This document shows, one piece after another, positions 7,236-16,905 of a DNA stretch of 64,000 nt. The notes beneath the pieces are model-generated. The model saw nothing but the letters and a program-made list of their open reading frames with translations, did no database searches and was not told where the DNA came from. The translations under genes were made by a program, and so were the position numbers. The stretch's first letter is position 1; each line of letters starts with the position of its first letter. Source of the stretch: Citrobacter europaeus (lineage in GTDB: Bacteria; Pseudomonadota; Gammaproteobacteria; Enterobacterales; Enterobacteriaceae); the NCBI GenBank assembly GCA_020099315.1, contig CP083650.1, positions 2,108,001 through 2,172,000 on the forward strand, in the 5' to 3' direction.

Positions 7236-8495
7236 ATGGGTGACAGAGCAGTTTCGTTAACGCGGCGGCGGTTTTTGCAGGCAAGTGCCGTGATGGGGGC
7301 CAGTTCCCTGATTCCAGGACTGATGTCCTCGGTCTGGGCGGCAGGCTCTGATGCGCCGGAGATCACTACCGTTCGGGTCGGTTTTATTCCGCTAACCGAC
7401 TGCGCGCCGCTGGTTATCGCCGCGTTGAAAGGTTTTGATAATAAATACGGCATTACGCTGGTGCCGACCAAAGAGGCAAGCTGGGCCGCAGTGCGTGACA
7501 AACTGGTCTCTGGAGAGCTGGATGCTGCGCATGTTCTGTACGGCCTGTTGTATGGACTGGAACTGGGGATTGCCAGTAAAGCGCAGCCAATGGCCAATCT
7601 GATGACGCTCAATCAGAACGGGCAGGCGATCACGCTCTCCGCAACGCTGCTGGAGCAGGGGATTACCGATGCGTCTGCGCTGAAGAAACTGATCGTCTCG
7701 CAGGCGCCTGGAACCTATACCTTCGCGCATACCTTTCCCACCGGCACACATGCCATGTGGCTCTATTACTGGCTGGCCAGCGCTGACATCAATCCTTTCA
7801 CCGATGTTCGCACCGTCGTGGTACCGCCTCCGCAAATGGTGATGAACATGCGCATTGGCAATATGAGCGGATTCTGCGTCGGCGAGCCGTGGAATGCGCG
7901 GGCGATCAACGACCGCATCGGTTTTACCGCGGCGACGTCTCAGGAAATCTGGCCCGACCATCCGGAAAAAGTACTCGGTACGCGCCGGGAGTGGGTAGAA
8001 AAATATCCACATACTGCCCGGGCGCTGGTTAGCGCGCTGCTTGAAGCGTCGCGCTGGATAGATGCCAGTGACGCCAACAAACGCGAAACAGCACAAATTC
8101 TGGCGCGCCGGGCCTGGCTCAATACCAAAGAAAGCTATCTGACGGGAAGAATGCTGGGTGAGTACGTCAACGGGGCAGGTCGTCGCTGGCAGGATCCGCA
8201 TGCCATACGCTTTTTTTGCGACGGCGAGGTGAGTTTTCCATGGCATTCAGATGGCATGTGGTTTCTGACCCAGTTCCGCCGTTGGGGATTGTTAAAGCAA
8301 CAACCGGATTATGCAGCCATTGCCGCGCGCATCAACCGGACCGATATCTGGCGCGATGCGGCAGCTGCGGTTGGTGGGATAACACCGCCTGCGCAACTGT
8401 TACGTACCAGTACGCTGATGGACGGTTCCGTATGGGATGGCCGCAATCCAGAAGCCTATGCCAACAGTTTTACCCTCCACCGTACAGGAGCCTGA
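7236..8495 (+). CDS. nasF: Nitrate ABC transporter substrate-binding protein
   Basis: NasF binds nitrate in the periplasm and delivers it to the NasED transporter. The 419-residue protein begins with a twin-arginine signal (TRRRFLQASAV, then a hydrophobic stretch, predicted cleavage after …SVWAAG near residue 36). The body follows the NrtA/CmpA family (VRVGFIPLTDCAPLV near residue 47; GTHAMWLYYWL near 170). It is the first gene after the attenuated leader; its stop is one base from nasE. Tat export suggests folding in the cytoplasm before secretion. Confidence 0.94.
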   Translation: MGDRAVSLTRRRFLQASAVMGASSLIPGLMSSVWAAGSDAPEITTVRVGFIPLTDCAPLVIAALKGFDNKYGITLVPTKEASWAAVRDKLVSGELDAAHVLYGLLYGLELGIASKAQPMANLMTLNQNGQAITLSATLLEQGITDASALKKLIVSQAPGTYTFAHTFPTGTHAMWLYYWLASADINPFTDVRTVVVPPPQMVMNMRIGNMSGFCVGEPWNARAINDRIGFTAATSQEIWPDHPEKVLGTRREWVEKYPHTARALVSALLEASRWIDASDANKRETAQILARRAWLNTKESYLTGRMLGEYVNGAGRRWQDPHAIRFFCDGEVSFPWHSDGMWFLTQFRRWGLLKQQPDYAAIAARINRTDIWRDAAAAVGGITPPAQLLRTSTLMDGSVWDGRNPEAYANSFTLHRTGA

Positions 8496-8496
8496 G

Positions 8497-9372
8497 ATGA
8501 AACAAAATACGCAGCTTAAATCCCCTGAACCGGCAGTTGGTGAAGTCATAACGCTATCAACGATGAAGGTCAGAAAGCGCAAAATGCCGTGGTCGTTATG
8601 GTTAAACGCATGGCTCAGGCGAGCCATACCCGCTCTGCTGGGGATTGCCTTGCTGGTGGTGTGTTGGCAACTGGCCGCTATCAACAGCAAAGGATTTCCT
8701 ACGCCGCTGAGCACTCTGGATTCAGCCCTGACGCTGTTTGCCGATCCGTTCTATAACGGCGGGCCGAATGATATGGGGATCGGCTGGAACGTGCTGGCGT
8801 CGTTGCAACGGGTTGCTGTCGGTTTCGGATTAGCGGCGCTGGTGGGGATCCCGCTGGGATTTCTGATTGGGCGTTATACCTTCTTCTCGCACATGTTTTC
8901 GCCGCTGATTGCGCTGTTGCGCCCGGTCAGCCCGCTGGCCTGGCTGCCGATTGGACTGCTGTTGTTTCAAAAAGCGGAACCCGCATCGAGCTGGACCATC
9001 TTTATCTGTTCTATATGGCCGATGGTGATCAACACCGCCGAAGGGGTGCGGAGAATTCCTGACGATTATCTCAACGTTGCTCGCGTACTGCAGCTCTCAG
9101 AGTGGACGGTGATGCGACGGATACTTTTCCCCGCCGTGCTGCCGGCGATCCTCACTGGCATACGCCTGTCTATCGGCATCGCCTGGTTGGTGATTGTGGC
9201 AGCCGAAATGCTCACCGGCGGGTTGGGGATTGGTTTTTGGATCTGGAATGAGTGGAACAACCTTAACGTCGAAAACATTCTCATCGCTATCGTCATCATC
9301 GGCGTTGTAGGCCTGCTGCTTGAGCAGGGGCTAATGCTGGTGGCACGTCGGTTTAGCTGGCAGGAAAAATAA
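8497..9372 (+). CDS. nasE: Nitrate ABC transporter permease
   Basis: NasE forms the membrane channel of the nitrate importer. The 291-residue protein (start at 8497, after CAGGAG) has a cytoplasmic N-terminus of about 40 residues and six predicted membrane helices. The permease EAA loop (RVLQLSEWTVMRRILFPA, about residues 205-222) should contact NasD. It matches the NrtB/SsuC family. It starts one base after nasF and is followed nine bases later by nasD. Confidence 0.93.
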   Translation: MKQNTQLKSPEPAVGEVITLSTMKVRKRKMPWSLWLNAWLRRAIPALLGIALLVVCWQLAAINSKGFPTPLSTLDSALTLFADPFYNGGPNDMGIGWNVLASLQRVAVGFGLAALVGIPLGFLIGRYTFFSHMFSPLIALLRPVSPLAWLPIGLLLFQKAEPASSWTIFICSIWPMVINTAEGVRRIPDDYLNVARVLQLSEWTVMRRILFPAVLPAILTGIRLSIGIAWLVIVAAEMLTGGLGIGFWIWNEWNNLNVENILIAIVIIGVVGLLLEQGLMLVARRFSWQEK

Positions 9373-9381
9373 GGAGACAAC

Positions 9382-10170
9382 ATGAAACCCATTATTCAGA
9401 TCCAGGCGGTCAGCCAGCGTTTCTCGACCGCCAGCGGTGAGTTCCTCGCGCTCCACAATGTCTCTTTTGATATCCATGAAGGGGAGACCGTCAGTTTGAT
9501 TGGACACTCCGGTTGCGGCAAGTCGACGCTTTTGAATCTGATTGCCGGCATTACGCTGCCTACGGAAGGAGGCCTGATTTGTGATAATCGCGAAATTGCC
9601 GGGCCTGGGCCTGAGCGGGCGGTCGTTTTCCAGAATCATTCGCTGCTGCCGTGGCTGACCTGCTTCGACAATGTAGCCCTGGCCGTCGATCAGGTTTTCC
9701 GCCACACCATGAGCAAAGCCGAACGACGCGAGTGGATCGAGCACAACCTGCATCGCGTCCAGATGGGCCACGCGATGCATAAACACCCCGGTGAAGTCTC
9801 TGGTGGGATGAAGCAGCGCGTGGGTATTGCCCGGGCGCTGGCGATGAAACCCAAAGTCCTGCTCATGGATGAACCGTTTGGCGCACTGGATGCGCTCACC
9901 AGGGCGCATCTGCAGGATACGGTGATGCACATTCAACAGTCGCTGAACACCACCATTGTGCTGATCACTCACGACGTTGATGAAGCCGTGCTGCTTTCCG
10001 ACCGGGTTCTGATGATGACCAACGGGCCGGCGGCGACGGTAGGCGAGATCCTGACGGTTGATTTGCCGCGCCCACGCAATCGGGTCCAGCTCGCCGATGA
10101 CAGCCGATACCATCAGCTACGACAACGCATTCTCCATTTTCTGTATGAGAAACAGCCGAAGGCGGCGTAA
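9382..10170 (+). CDS. nasD: Nitrate ABC transporter ATP-binding protein
   Basis: NasD hydrolyses ATP to drive nitrate import. The 262-residue nucleotide-binding domain shows Walker A GHSGCGKST (about residues 41-49), the signature VSGGMKQRVGIARAL (about 140-154) and Walker B VLLMDEPFGALD (about 160-171), followed by the switch histidine in LITHDVDEA. It lacks the extra C-terminal sensor domain found in cyanobacterial NrtC. RBS GGAGAC precedes the ATG. It lies ten bases before the NasCB gene. Confidence 0.94.
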   Translation: MKPIIQIQAVSQRFSTASGEFLALHNVSFDIHEGETVSLIGHSGCGKSTLLNLIAGITLPTEGGLICDNREIAGPGPERAVVFQNHSLLPWLTCFDNVALAVDQVFRHTMSKAERREWIEHNLHRVQMGHAMHKHPGEVSGGMKQRVGIARALAMKPKVLLMDEPFGALDALTRAHLQDTVMHIQQSLNTTIVLITHDVDEAVLLSDRVLMMTNGPAATVGEILTVDLPRPRNRVQLADDSRYHQLRQRILHFLYEKQPKAA

Positions 10171-10180
10171 GGAGGGTGAT

Positions 10181-13100
10181 ATGACGCGACTGGTCATTGT
10201 AGGTCATGGCATGGCGGCTACTCGCCTGATTGAGGCGCTTATTACGTACAGGGATTGCAACATTGCCATCACCGTTATCGGTGAAGAGCCGCAGCTTGCT
10301 TACAACCGGATCCAACTTTCACCGGTACTGGGGGGAGAAAAGGCCTTTGCGCAAACCTTACTTCACCCGGCGCAGTGGTATCTCGACCACGGCGTGACGG
10401 TGCTAAGCGGTGAAACCGTGCTGACTGTTGATGCCGCCAGCCACAGCCTGACCACGACAAAACGGCTTATGTTCTGGGATGAGCTGGTATTTGCCACCGG
10501 ATCGTATCCGTTTATTCCGCCTATTCCCGGCGGTAAACAGCCGCATGTTCATGCTTTTCGCTCGATGCAGGATGTTGAGGCGATTCTCCAGCGGTCTGGG
10601 CCAAAGGTGGTGCTGGGCGGTGGCGTTCTTGGCGTAGAGGCGGCGGCAGCATTACGCCTTAATGGTGACAACGTCACGTTAATTCATCGCACGGGTAGGC
10701 TGATGGAACAACAGCTTGATCAACTGGCCAGCGACCTGTTGCAGGCTCAACTGACGAGTCGTGGCATTCGCTGTGAACTTGGTTCAGGCATCACCAGTAT
10801 CGAAGCCGACAGCGTCACGTTGCTGGATGGCCAGCGGATTGCGGCGAATGGCGTGGTGATTGCCACGGGGGTAAAACCCAATATCCGCCTGGCGCAGGCG
10901 TGCGGCGTAGTTTGTCAGCAGGGGATCGTGGTGGATGATCAACTTCGCACCTCAACGCCCAACATTAGCGCTGTCGGAGAATGCTGCGAGATTAACGGCC
11001 AGACGTGGGGGCTGGTCGCGCCGTGTCTGAAGCAGGCAGAGGTGTTGGCTGCGCGACTGGCGGGTTTTACCTGTGCCGGATTTGGCTGGCAGTCGAGCGG
11101 AACGCGTCTCAAGGTGACGGGCATTGATCTGTTTAGTGCAGGTGTAACAGACGCGACGGCGACGGATGCCATCCTGAGTACATACGATCCGCTTAGCGGG
11201 CACTACCGCCGCTTGCTGACGCGTGACGGAAAACTCCATGGCGTGCTGCTGATGGGCGATTGCCGCAGCGCCGCGCCGTTAACCGATTTGCTGGCCCAGG
11301 GGGCGACAGCACAATCAGACTGGCTCTTCGACCGCTTTGATACGCAGCCATCGGCTGCAGGACAGATGACGATGACAAAACCGACGCTGGCTGTTGTGGG
11401 ACACGGTATGGTTGGCCACCATTTTCTCGAGCAATGCGTAAGCCGTAATCTGCATTTGCATTATCACATCGTGGTGTTTGGCGAGGAACGTTATGCCGCC
11501 TATGACCGGGTGCATCTGTCTGAGTATTTCGCCGGGCGCAGCGCGCAATCACTTTCGCTTGTCGCAGATGATTTCTTTGCCCGCAATGGCATCGAGCTAC
11601 GTTTGGGGCAATGCGTGACCGGGATCGATCGTGAAACGCGCGTCATCCGTAACGCCGACGGACATGAAACCCACTGGGATGCGCTGGTGCTTGCCACCGG
11701 ATCGTATCCGTTTGTCCCTCCCGTGAAAGGTGGGGATTCTCCATCCTGCTTTGTTTATCGTACGTTGGACGATCTGGATGCCATTGCAGCGAAAGCGAAA
11801 AGTGCGCGCCGCGGGGTGGTTATCGGCGGAGGCCTGCTTGGTCTGGAGGCGGCGAACGCGCTGCGTCAGCTTGGGCTGGAAACGCATGTCGTTGAATTTG
11901 CGGCTAATCTGATGGCGGTACAACTGGATAACGCCGGTGCCGCGATGCTGCGAGAAAAGATAGAAGCGCTGGGCGTTGGCGTCCACACCGCGAAATCGAC
12001 CACGGAAATTGAAAGCACTTCTGACGGGCTGGTACTGCACTTTGCCGATGGCGAAAAGCTGGAAACTGAAATGGTGGTCTTTTCTGCGGGGATTCGTCCG
12101 CAGGATGCGCTGGCGCGTCGTAGCGGATTAAATATTGGCGAACGCGGTGGGATTTGTATCGATAACCACTGTCGCACGTCAGATGACGCCATTTTTGCAA
12201 TCGGCGAATGTGCGCTGTGGGAAGGGCGAGTCTTTGGCCTTGTCGCGCCGGGGTATCAAATGGCGCGGGTGGTCGCCGCACAGCTGGCCGGAGACGATGT
12301 CAGCTTTAGCGGCGCGGATATGAGTACCAAACTCAAGCTGCTGGGCGTCGATGTCGCTTCTTTTGGCGATGCGCATGCCCGTACGCCGGGCGCGAAAAGT
12401 TACCAATGGACGCATGGTCCCGAGCAGATCTACAAAAAAATCGTCGTCAGCGCGGAGGGCAAAACGCTGTTGGGTGGGGTGTTGGTTGGCGATGCTGGCG
12501 ATTACGCCACGCTACTGCAAATGATGCTCAATGGGATGCCGCTTCCCGGTCAGCCGGAATCGCTGATCCTGCCCTCGCTGGCGGGCGGTGCGTCGAAAGC
12601 GCTTGGGGTTGCGGCATTGCCCGATACTGCGCAAATCTGCTCTTGTCATAACGTCAGTAAGGCCGATATATGTCAGGCGGTGAGCGCGGGCGCGACGGAC
12701 ATGGGCGCCATCAAGCAGTGCACGAAAGCTGCGACTGGATGTGGCGGATGCAGCGCGCTGGTTAAACAGGTGATGGAGCACCAACTTGCGGCCCAGGGCG
12801 TTGAGGTTAAAAAGGATATCTGTGAACACTTTCCCTGGTCGCGCCAGGAGATTTATCACCTGGTACGGGTGAACCATATTCATACTTTCGAACAGTTGAT
12901 TAGCCGTTACGGTCATGGTCACGGCTGCGAAATCTGCAAACCTCTGGTGGGGTCAGTGCTGGCGTCCTGCTGGAATGAGTATCTGCTTAAACCTGCGCAC
13001 TTACCGTTGCAGGACACTAACGATCGCTATTTTGCCAATATTCAAAAAGACGGTTCCTATTCCGTGGTTCCACGTATGCCTGCGGGAGAGGTCACACCAG

Positions 13101-14245
13101 ACGGCCTGATCGCTATAGGCCAGATTGCGAAACGTTTCCAGCTGTACAGCAAAATTACCGGCGGGCAGCGGGTGGATCTTTTTGGTGCGCGTCTGGAGCA
13201 GTTACCAGATATCTGGCGCGAGCTGGTGGCGGCGGGGTTTGAAACAGGGCATGCGTACGGGAAGTCGTTGCGTACAGTGAAGTCCTGCGTGGGCTCAACC
13301 TGGTGTCGCTACGGTGTACAGGACTCAACGGCAATGGCGGTGATACTTGAAAATCGCTACAAAGGGCTGCGCGCGCCACACAAAATTAAAATGGCGGTTT
13401 CCGGTTGTACCCGGGAATGCGCCGAGGCGCAGGGCAAAGATGTCGGCGTCATTGCGACGGATAAAGGCTGGAATCTCTATCTGTGCGGCAACGGAGGAAT
13501 GAAACCGCGCCATGCCTGTCTGTTTGCCAGTGATTTGGATGATGTCGCGCTGATGAGTACCATCGACCGTTTCCTGATGTTCTACATTCGCACCGCCGAT
13601 CGTCTGCAACGTACCAGCACCTGGATGGATAACCTGGAAGGCGGTATTGAATATTTACGTGAGGTGATCCTTGACGACAGTTTAGGTATTGCCAGCGAAC
13701 TGGAACAAGAGATGGCGCGGGTTGTGGAAAGTTATCAGTGTGAATGGCAAACCACGCTCAGCAGCCCGCAGCGCCTGGCGCTGTTTCGTTCTTACATCAA
13801 TAGTGATGAGCCGGATGAGACGATTGCACGCGCGCCTTTGCGCGGGCAGCCGCAGTTGGCGGCATCTGCATCCAGAGTTCGGGAGTTATTACCGACAAAA
13901 CCCTGGCAGGAAATATGCGCCCTTGATGCGATCCCTGAGCAGGCGGGTATTGGTGCTCGCCTGGGAGACGTACAAATCGCGTTATTTCGCTTTGGGCAGA
14001 CGATTTATGCCCTTGATAACCTTGAACCCGGTAGTTCTGCTCAGGTGTTATCACGCGGTATTCTGGGGGACGTGCAGGGTGAGCCGATTGTTATCTCGCC
14101 GCTGTATAAACAACGTATTCGTCTGCGCGATGGCCGCCAGTATGACAGCGGAGAACAGGCGGTACGCGCCTGGCCGGTGAAAGTGGAGGCTGGAAAAGTG
14201 TGGGTGGGAACTCAGGCGCTGATCCTGCGGGCGGAGGCATCATGA
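10181..14245 (+). CDS. nasB: NasC-NasB fusion: nitrate reductase electron-transfer subunit joined to siroheme nitrite reductase
   Basis: One 1,354-codon frame covers what Klebsiella describes as two genes. Residues 1-395 are a NasC-type FAD/NADH oxidoreductase (VIVGHGMAA at the start; VVLGGGVLGVEAA near 145) that feeds electrons to NasA. From Met396/398 a second FAD/NADH module follows (AVVGHGMVG; VIGGGLLGLEAA), then a [2Fe-2S] BFD domain (C820, C822, CGGC), ferredoxin-like halves and the siroheme/[4Fe-4S] ligands C1036, C1042, C1076 and C1080, giving six-electron reduction of nitrite to ammonium. The last ~105 residues are NirD-like and lack Rieske ligands. The start at 10181 follows GGAGGG; the stop overlaps nasA by four bases. 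No stop or frame break separates the halves. Confidence 0.9.
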   Translation: MTRLVIVGHGMAATRLIEALITYRDCNIAITVIGEEPQLAYNRIQLSPVLGGEKAFAQTLLHPAQWYLDHGVTVLSGETVLTVDAASHSLTTTKRLMFWDELVFATGSYPFIPPIPGGKQPHVHAFRSMQDVEAILQRSGPKVVLGGGVLGVEAAAALRLNGDNVTLIHRTGRLMEQQLDQLASDLLQAQLTSRGIRCELGSGITSIEADSVTLLDGQRIAANGVVIATGVKPNIRLAQACGVVCQQGIVVDDQLRTSTPNISAVGECCEINGQTWGLVAPCLKQAEVLAARLAGFTCAGFGWQSSGTRLKVTGIDLFSAGVTDATATDAILSTYDPLSGHYRRLLTRDGKLHGVLLMGDCRSAAPLTDLLAQGATAQSDWLFDRFDTQPSAAGQMTMTKPTLAVVGHGMVGHHFLEQCVSRNLHLHYHIVVFGEERYAAYDRVHLSEYFAGRSAQSLSLVADDFFARNGIELRLGQCVTGIDRETRVIRNADGHETHWDALVLATGSYPFVPPVKGGDSPSCFVYRTLDDLDAIAAKAKSARRGVVIGGGLLGLEAANALRQLGLETHVVEFAANLMAVQLDNAGAAMLREKIEALGVGVHTAKSTTEIESTSDGLVLHFADGEKLETEMVVFSAGIRPQDALARRSGLNIGERGGICIDNHCRTSDDAIFAIGECALWEGRVFGLVAPGYQMARVVAAQLAGDDVSFSGADMSTKLKLLGVDVASFGDAHARTPGAKSYQWTHGPEQIYKKIVVSAEGKTLLGGVLVGDAGDYATLLQMMLNGMPLPGQPESLILPSLAGGASKALGVAALPDTAQICSCHNVSKADICQAVSAGATDMGAIKQCTKAATGCGGCSALVKQVMEHQLAAQGVEVKKDICEHFPWSRQEIYHLVRVNHIHTFEQLISRYGHGHGCEICKPLVGSVLASCWNEYLLKPAHLPLQDTNDRYFANIQKDGSYSVVPRMPAGEVTPDGLIAIGQIAKRFQLYSKITGGQRVDLFGARLEQLPDIWRELVAAGFETGHAYGKSLRTVKSCVGSTWCRYGVQDSTAMAVILENRYKGLRAPHKIKMAVSGCTRECAEAQGKDVGVIATDKGWNLYLCGNGGMKPRHACLFASDLDDVALMSTIDRFLMFYIRTADRLQRTSTWMDNLEGGIEYLREVILDDSLGIASELEQEMARVVESYQCEWQTTLSSPQRLALFRSYINSDEPDETIARAPLRGQPQLAASASRVRELLPTKPWQEICALDAIPEQAGIGARLGDVQIALFRFGQTIYALDNLEPGSSAQVLSRGILGDVQGEPIVISPLYKQRIRLRDGRQYDSGEQAVRAWPVKVEAGKVWVGTQALILRAEAS

Positions 14246-16842
14246 GTGAGACTCGTACAACGTGCCCGTACTGTGGCGTTGGCTGCGGCGTAATTGCGCA
14301 GGTGGACAACAATGGTGTCACCGTCAGAGGCGACCCCGAACATCCGGCAAACTTTGGCCGCTTGTGCGTCAAAGGCGCGGCGCTGGCTGAAACCACAGGA
14401 CTCAGCGGCAGGTTGTTGCAGCCAATGGTGGATGGCGCAACGGCAAGCTGGTCGCAGGCGCTGGATACCGCCGGTGAACGCCTGCGCGCTATCATTGCTC
14501 AGCATGGTCCGCATGCCGTGGCCTTTTATGCCTCCGGGCAACTGCTGACGGAGGATTACTATGCGGCGAATAAGCTGATGAAAGGTTTCATTGGCGCGGC
14601 CAACATTGATACCAATTCGCGGCTTTGTATGTCGTCTGCGGTGACCGGGTACAAGCGGGCGTTGGGGGCGGATGTGGTGCCCTGCAGCTATGAGGATATC
14701 GAATGCAGCGATTTGGTGGTGTTGGTGGGATCGAATGCGGCATGGACGCATCCGGTGCTGTATCAGCGTCTGGTACAGGCGCGTAGTGCCAATCCGTCGA
14801 TGAAGGTTGTGGTTATCGATCCTCGTCGCACCGCCACCTGTGATATCGCCGATCTGCATCTTTCCCTGCTGCCCGGTAGCGATGCCGGACTGTTTGTAGG
14901 CTTACTGAACCGGATTGTGGCTGAGGGTGATGCGCGGAGTGAATTTGATGACGCTGCAGAAACGTTTGCTATCGCCCGCGACTGGAATCTGGAGCGTGTC
15001 GCGCAATTTTGCGAGCTGGATGTTGCTGATGTTGTCACCTTCTATGACTGGTTTACGCGCGCGTCAACAGCCATCACGCTTTACACCATGGGCATTAACC
15101 AGTCCGCCAGCGGTAGCGACAAATGCAATGCGATTATCAATGTACATCTGGCCAGCGGTAAATTTGGACGGGAGGGGTGCGGCCCATTTTCGCTGACCGG
15201 ACAACCCAATGCGATGGGCGGACGGGAGGTTGGTGGGCTGGCGACCCAACTGGCGGCGCATATGAATTTTGAACCTCAGGATCTTGCCCGCCTGGCCCGT
15301 TTCTGGGGCACCGAAAGGCTGGCGCAGACGCCAGGGTTGATGGCGGTAGATCTGTTTGAGGCGATCGGTAAAGGCGATGTCAAAGCGGTATGGATCATGG
15401 GGACTAACCCGGCGGTGTCACTACCGGACAGCCATGCAGTGTGCCAGGCGCTGGCCGCCTGTCCACTGGTGATTGTCTCCGAAGTTGTGGCTGACACGGA
15501 TACCAGCCGCTATGCGCATATCCGGTTTCCGGCGCAGGCCTGGGGGGAGAAAAACGGTACGGTGACCAACTCAGAACGTCGGATCTCGCGCCAGCGTGCA
15601 TTTTTACCTGCGCCGGGTGAGACGCGGCCAGACTGGTGGATTGTCGCGCAAATGGCGAAACAGTTGGGATTTGCCCAGGCGTTTGGCTGGCAAAGCGCCT
15701 GGGAGGTATTTTGTGAACATGCGGCGCTTTCTGGTTATGAAAACAGAGGTGAACGTGCATTTGATATTGGCGCGTTAGCTGAGCTGACGCACCAACAGTG
15801 GGATGAGATGACGCCGGTTCGCTGGCCGGTGAGCACAGGCTCATCAACGCTTAATCTTTGGCAGGGGTGGCGTGGTAACCAACGTTTACGCCTGGTCGCT
15901 GTTGCGCCGCAGGGGATGAAAACCACCTGCGATGCCCTATATCCATTGGTGTTAAACAGTGGTCGCATTCGCGATCAGTGGCACACCATGACGCGCACGG
16001 GGACAATTTCACGCCTGATGCAGCATATCAATGAGCCGCTTGTAGAAGTTGCACCTGAAGATGCTGGTCGCTTCAAACTTAATGAAGGTGCACTATGCCG
16101 GGTGAATTCCCCGCGCGGCGTGATGGTCGGTAGAGTAACCATCCACCCTGGACAGAGGCCGGGGTGCGTCTTCACCTCAATGCATTGGAATAACCGTTTT
16201 GCCCGTCAGGGGCGAGTAAATGCATTGGTTTCCCCGGTTTGCGATCCTGACTCTGGACAGCCGGAAAGCAAACAGACTGCGGTGCGCATTATGGCGTGGC
16301 AGCCCCGGTGGCAGGCAGAGCTGTTTTGCCGCTCTACGCTGACGTTGCCGGGATTCGTCCACTGGTGGCGTAAAAGTGCTGACAATGCGTTGCGCTATAC
16401 CCTTGCGGGTGACAGCGATATTTTCGTCTGGCTACAACAATATTGTGTGGCGCAGGGCTGGCAACTTCAACTGGCGCAATGGGAACGGGGGCTGAATCTG
16501 CTGGCCTGGCATGATGGCAACCTGATGCTCGGGTTCTGGTCAGCAGCAACGCCGCCGCAGATTGATGATGAGGCGATCCTCTGCGCATTCATGCAAAAGC
16601 CGGAAAATGCTCAGGCTCGTCATGCGCTGTTGGGCGGGAAATCCGGAGGAATTCCGGCTGATAAGGGAGTGACTATTTGCAGTTGTTTTAACGTAGGAGA
16701 AAAAGCCATTACCCAGGCTATCGCTAACGGTTGTGATACGGTTCAGGCACTGGGACAGGCATTACGTTGTGGAAGCAATTGCGGCTCATGTATTCCGGAA
16801 CTGAAGGCATTACTGGCACAAAAAATCACACTCAATGATTAA
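14242..16842 (+). CDS. nasA: Assimilatory nitrate reductase catalytic subunit
   Basis: NasA reduces nitrate to nitrite in the cytoplasm. The 866-residue molybdoenzyme has an N-terminal [4Fe-4S] site (C8, C11, C15, C42), a bis-MGD core with the expected molybdenum-ligand cysteine in SRLCMSSAV (C129), and a C-terminal BFD-type [2Fe-2S] domain (C813, C815, C847, C850) that can receive electrons from the NasC module. The ATG overlaps the upstream TGA (ATGA), so translation is coupled; the longer frame to 14200 lies inside the preceding gene. It is the last gene of the nas operon; no strong terminator is visible before ychO. Confidence 0.95.
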   Translation: MSETRTTCPYCGVGCGVIAQVDNNGVTVRGDPEHPANFGRLCVKGAALAETTGLSGRLLQPMVDGATASWSQALDTAGERLRAIIAQHGPHAVAFYASGQLLTEDYYAANKLMKGFIGAANIDTNSRLCMSSAVTGYKRALGADVVPCSYEDIECSDLVVLVGSNAAWTHPVLYQRLVQARSANPSMKVVVIDPRRTATCDIADLHLSLLPGSDAGLFVGLLNRIVAEGDARSEFDDAAETFAIARDWNLERVAQFCELDVADVVTFYDWFTRASTAITLYTMGINQSASGSDKCNAIINVHLASGKFGREGCGPFSLTGQPNAMGGREVGGLATQLAAHMNFEPQDLARLARFWGTERLAQTPGLMAVDLFEAIGKGDVKAVWIMGTNPAVSLPDSHAVCQALAACPLVIVSEVVADTDTSRYAHIRFPAQAWGEKNGTVTNSERRISRQRAFLPAPGETRPDWWIVAQMAKQLGFAQAFGWQSAWEVFCEHAALSGYENRGERAFDIGALAELTHQQWDEMTPVRWPVSTGSSTLNLWQGWRGNQRLRLVAVAPQGMKTTCDALYPLVLNSGRIRDQWHTMTRTGTISRLMQHINEPLVEVAPEDAGRFKLNEGALCRVNSPRGVMVGRVTIHPGQRPGCVFTSMHWNNRFARQGRVNALVSPVCDPDSGQPESKQTAVRIMAWQPRWQAELFCRSTLTLPGFVHWWRKSADNALRYTLAGDSDIFVWLQQYCVAQGWQLQLAQWERGLNLLAWHDGNLMLGFWSAATPPQIDDEAILCAFMQKPENAQARHALLGGKSGGIPADKGVTICSCFNVGEKAITQAIANGCDTVQALGQALRCGSNCGSCIPELKALLAQKITLND

Positions 16843-16905
16843 GGATATTCCTGAAAATTTGAGAAAAGGCTGCAAAGGGGAGCGCGGGCAGGTAGGATTT
16901 AAGCT

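Noticed and set aside
10058..10180. Extension of the nasCB frame upstream of 10181
   Set aside because: The extra 41 codons overlap nasD, while GGAGGG precedes the ATG at 10181 and the NasC fold begins there.
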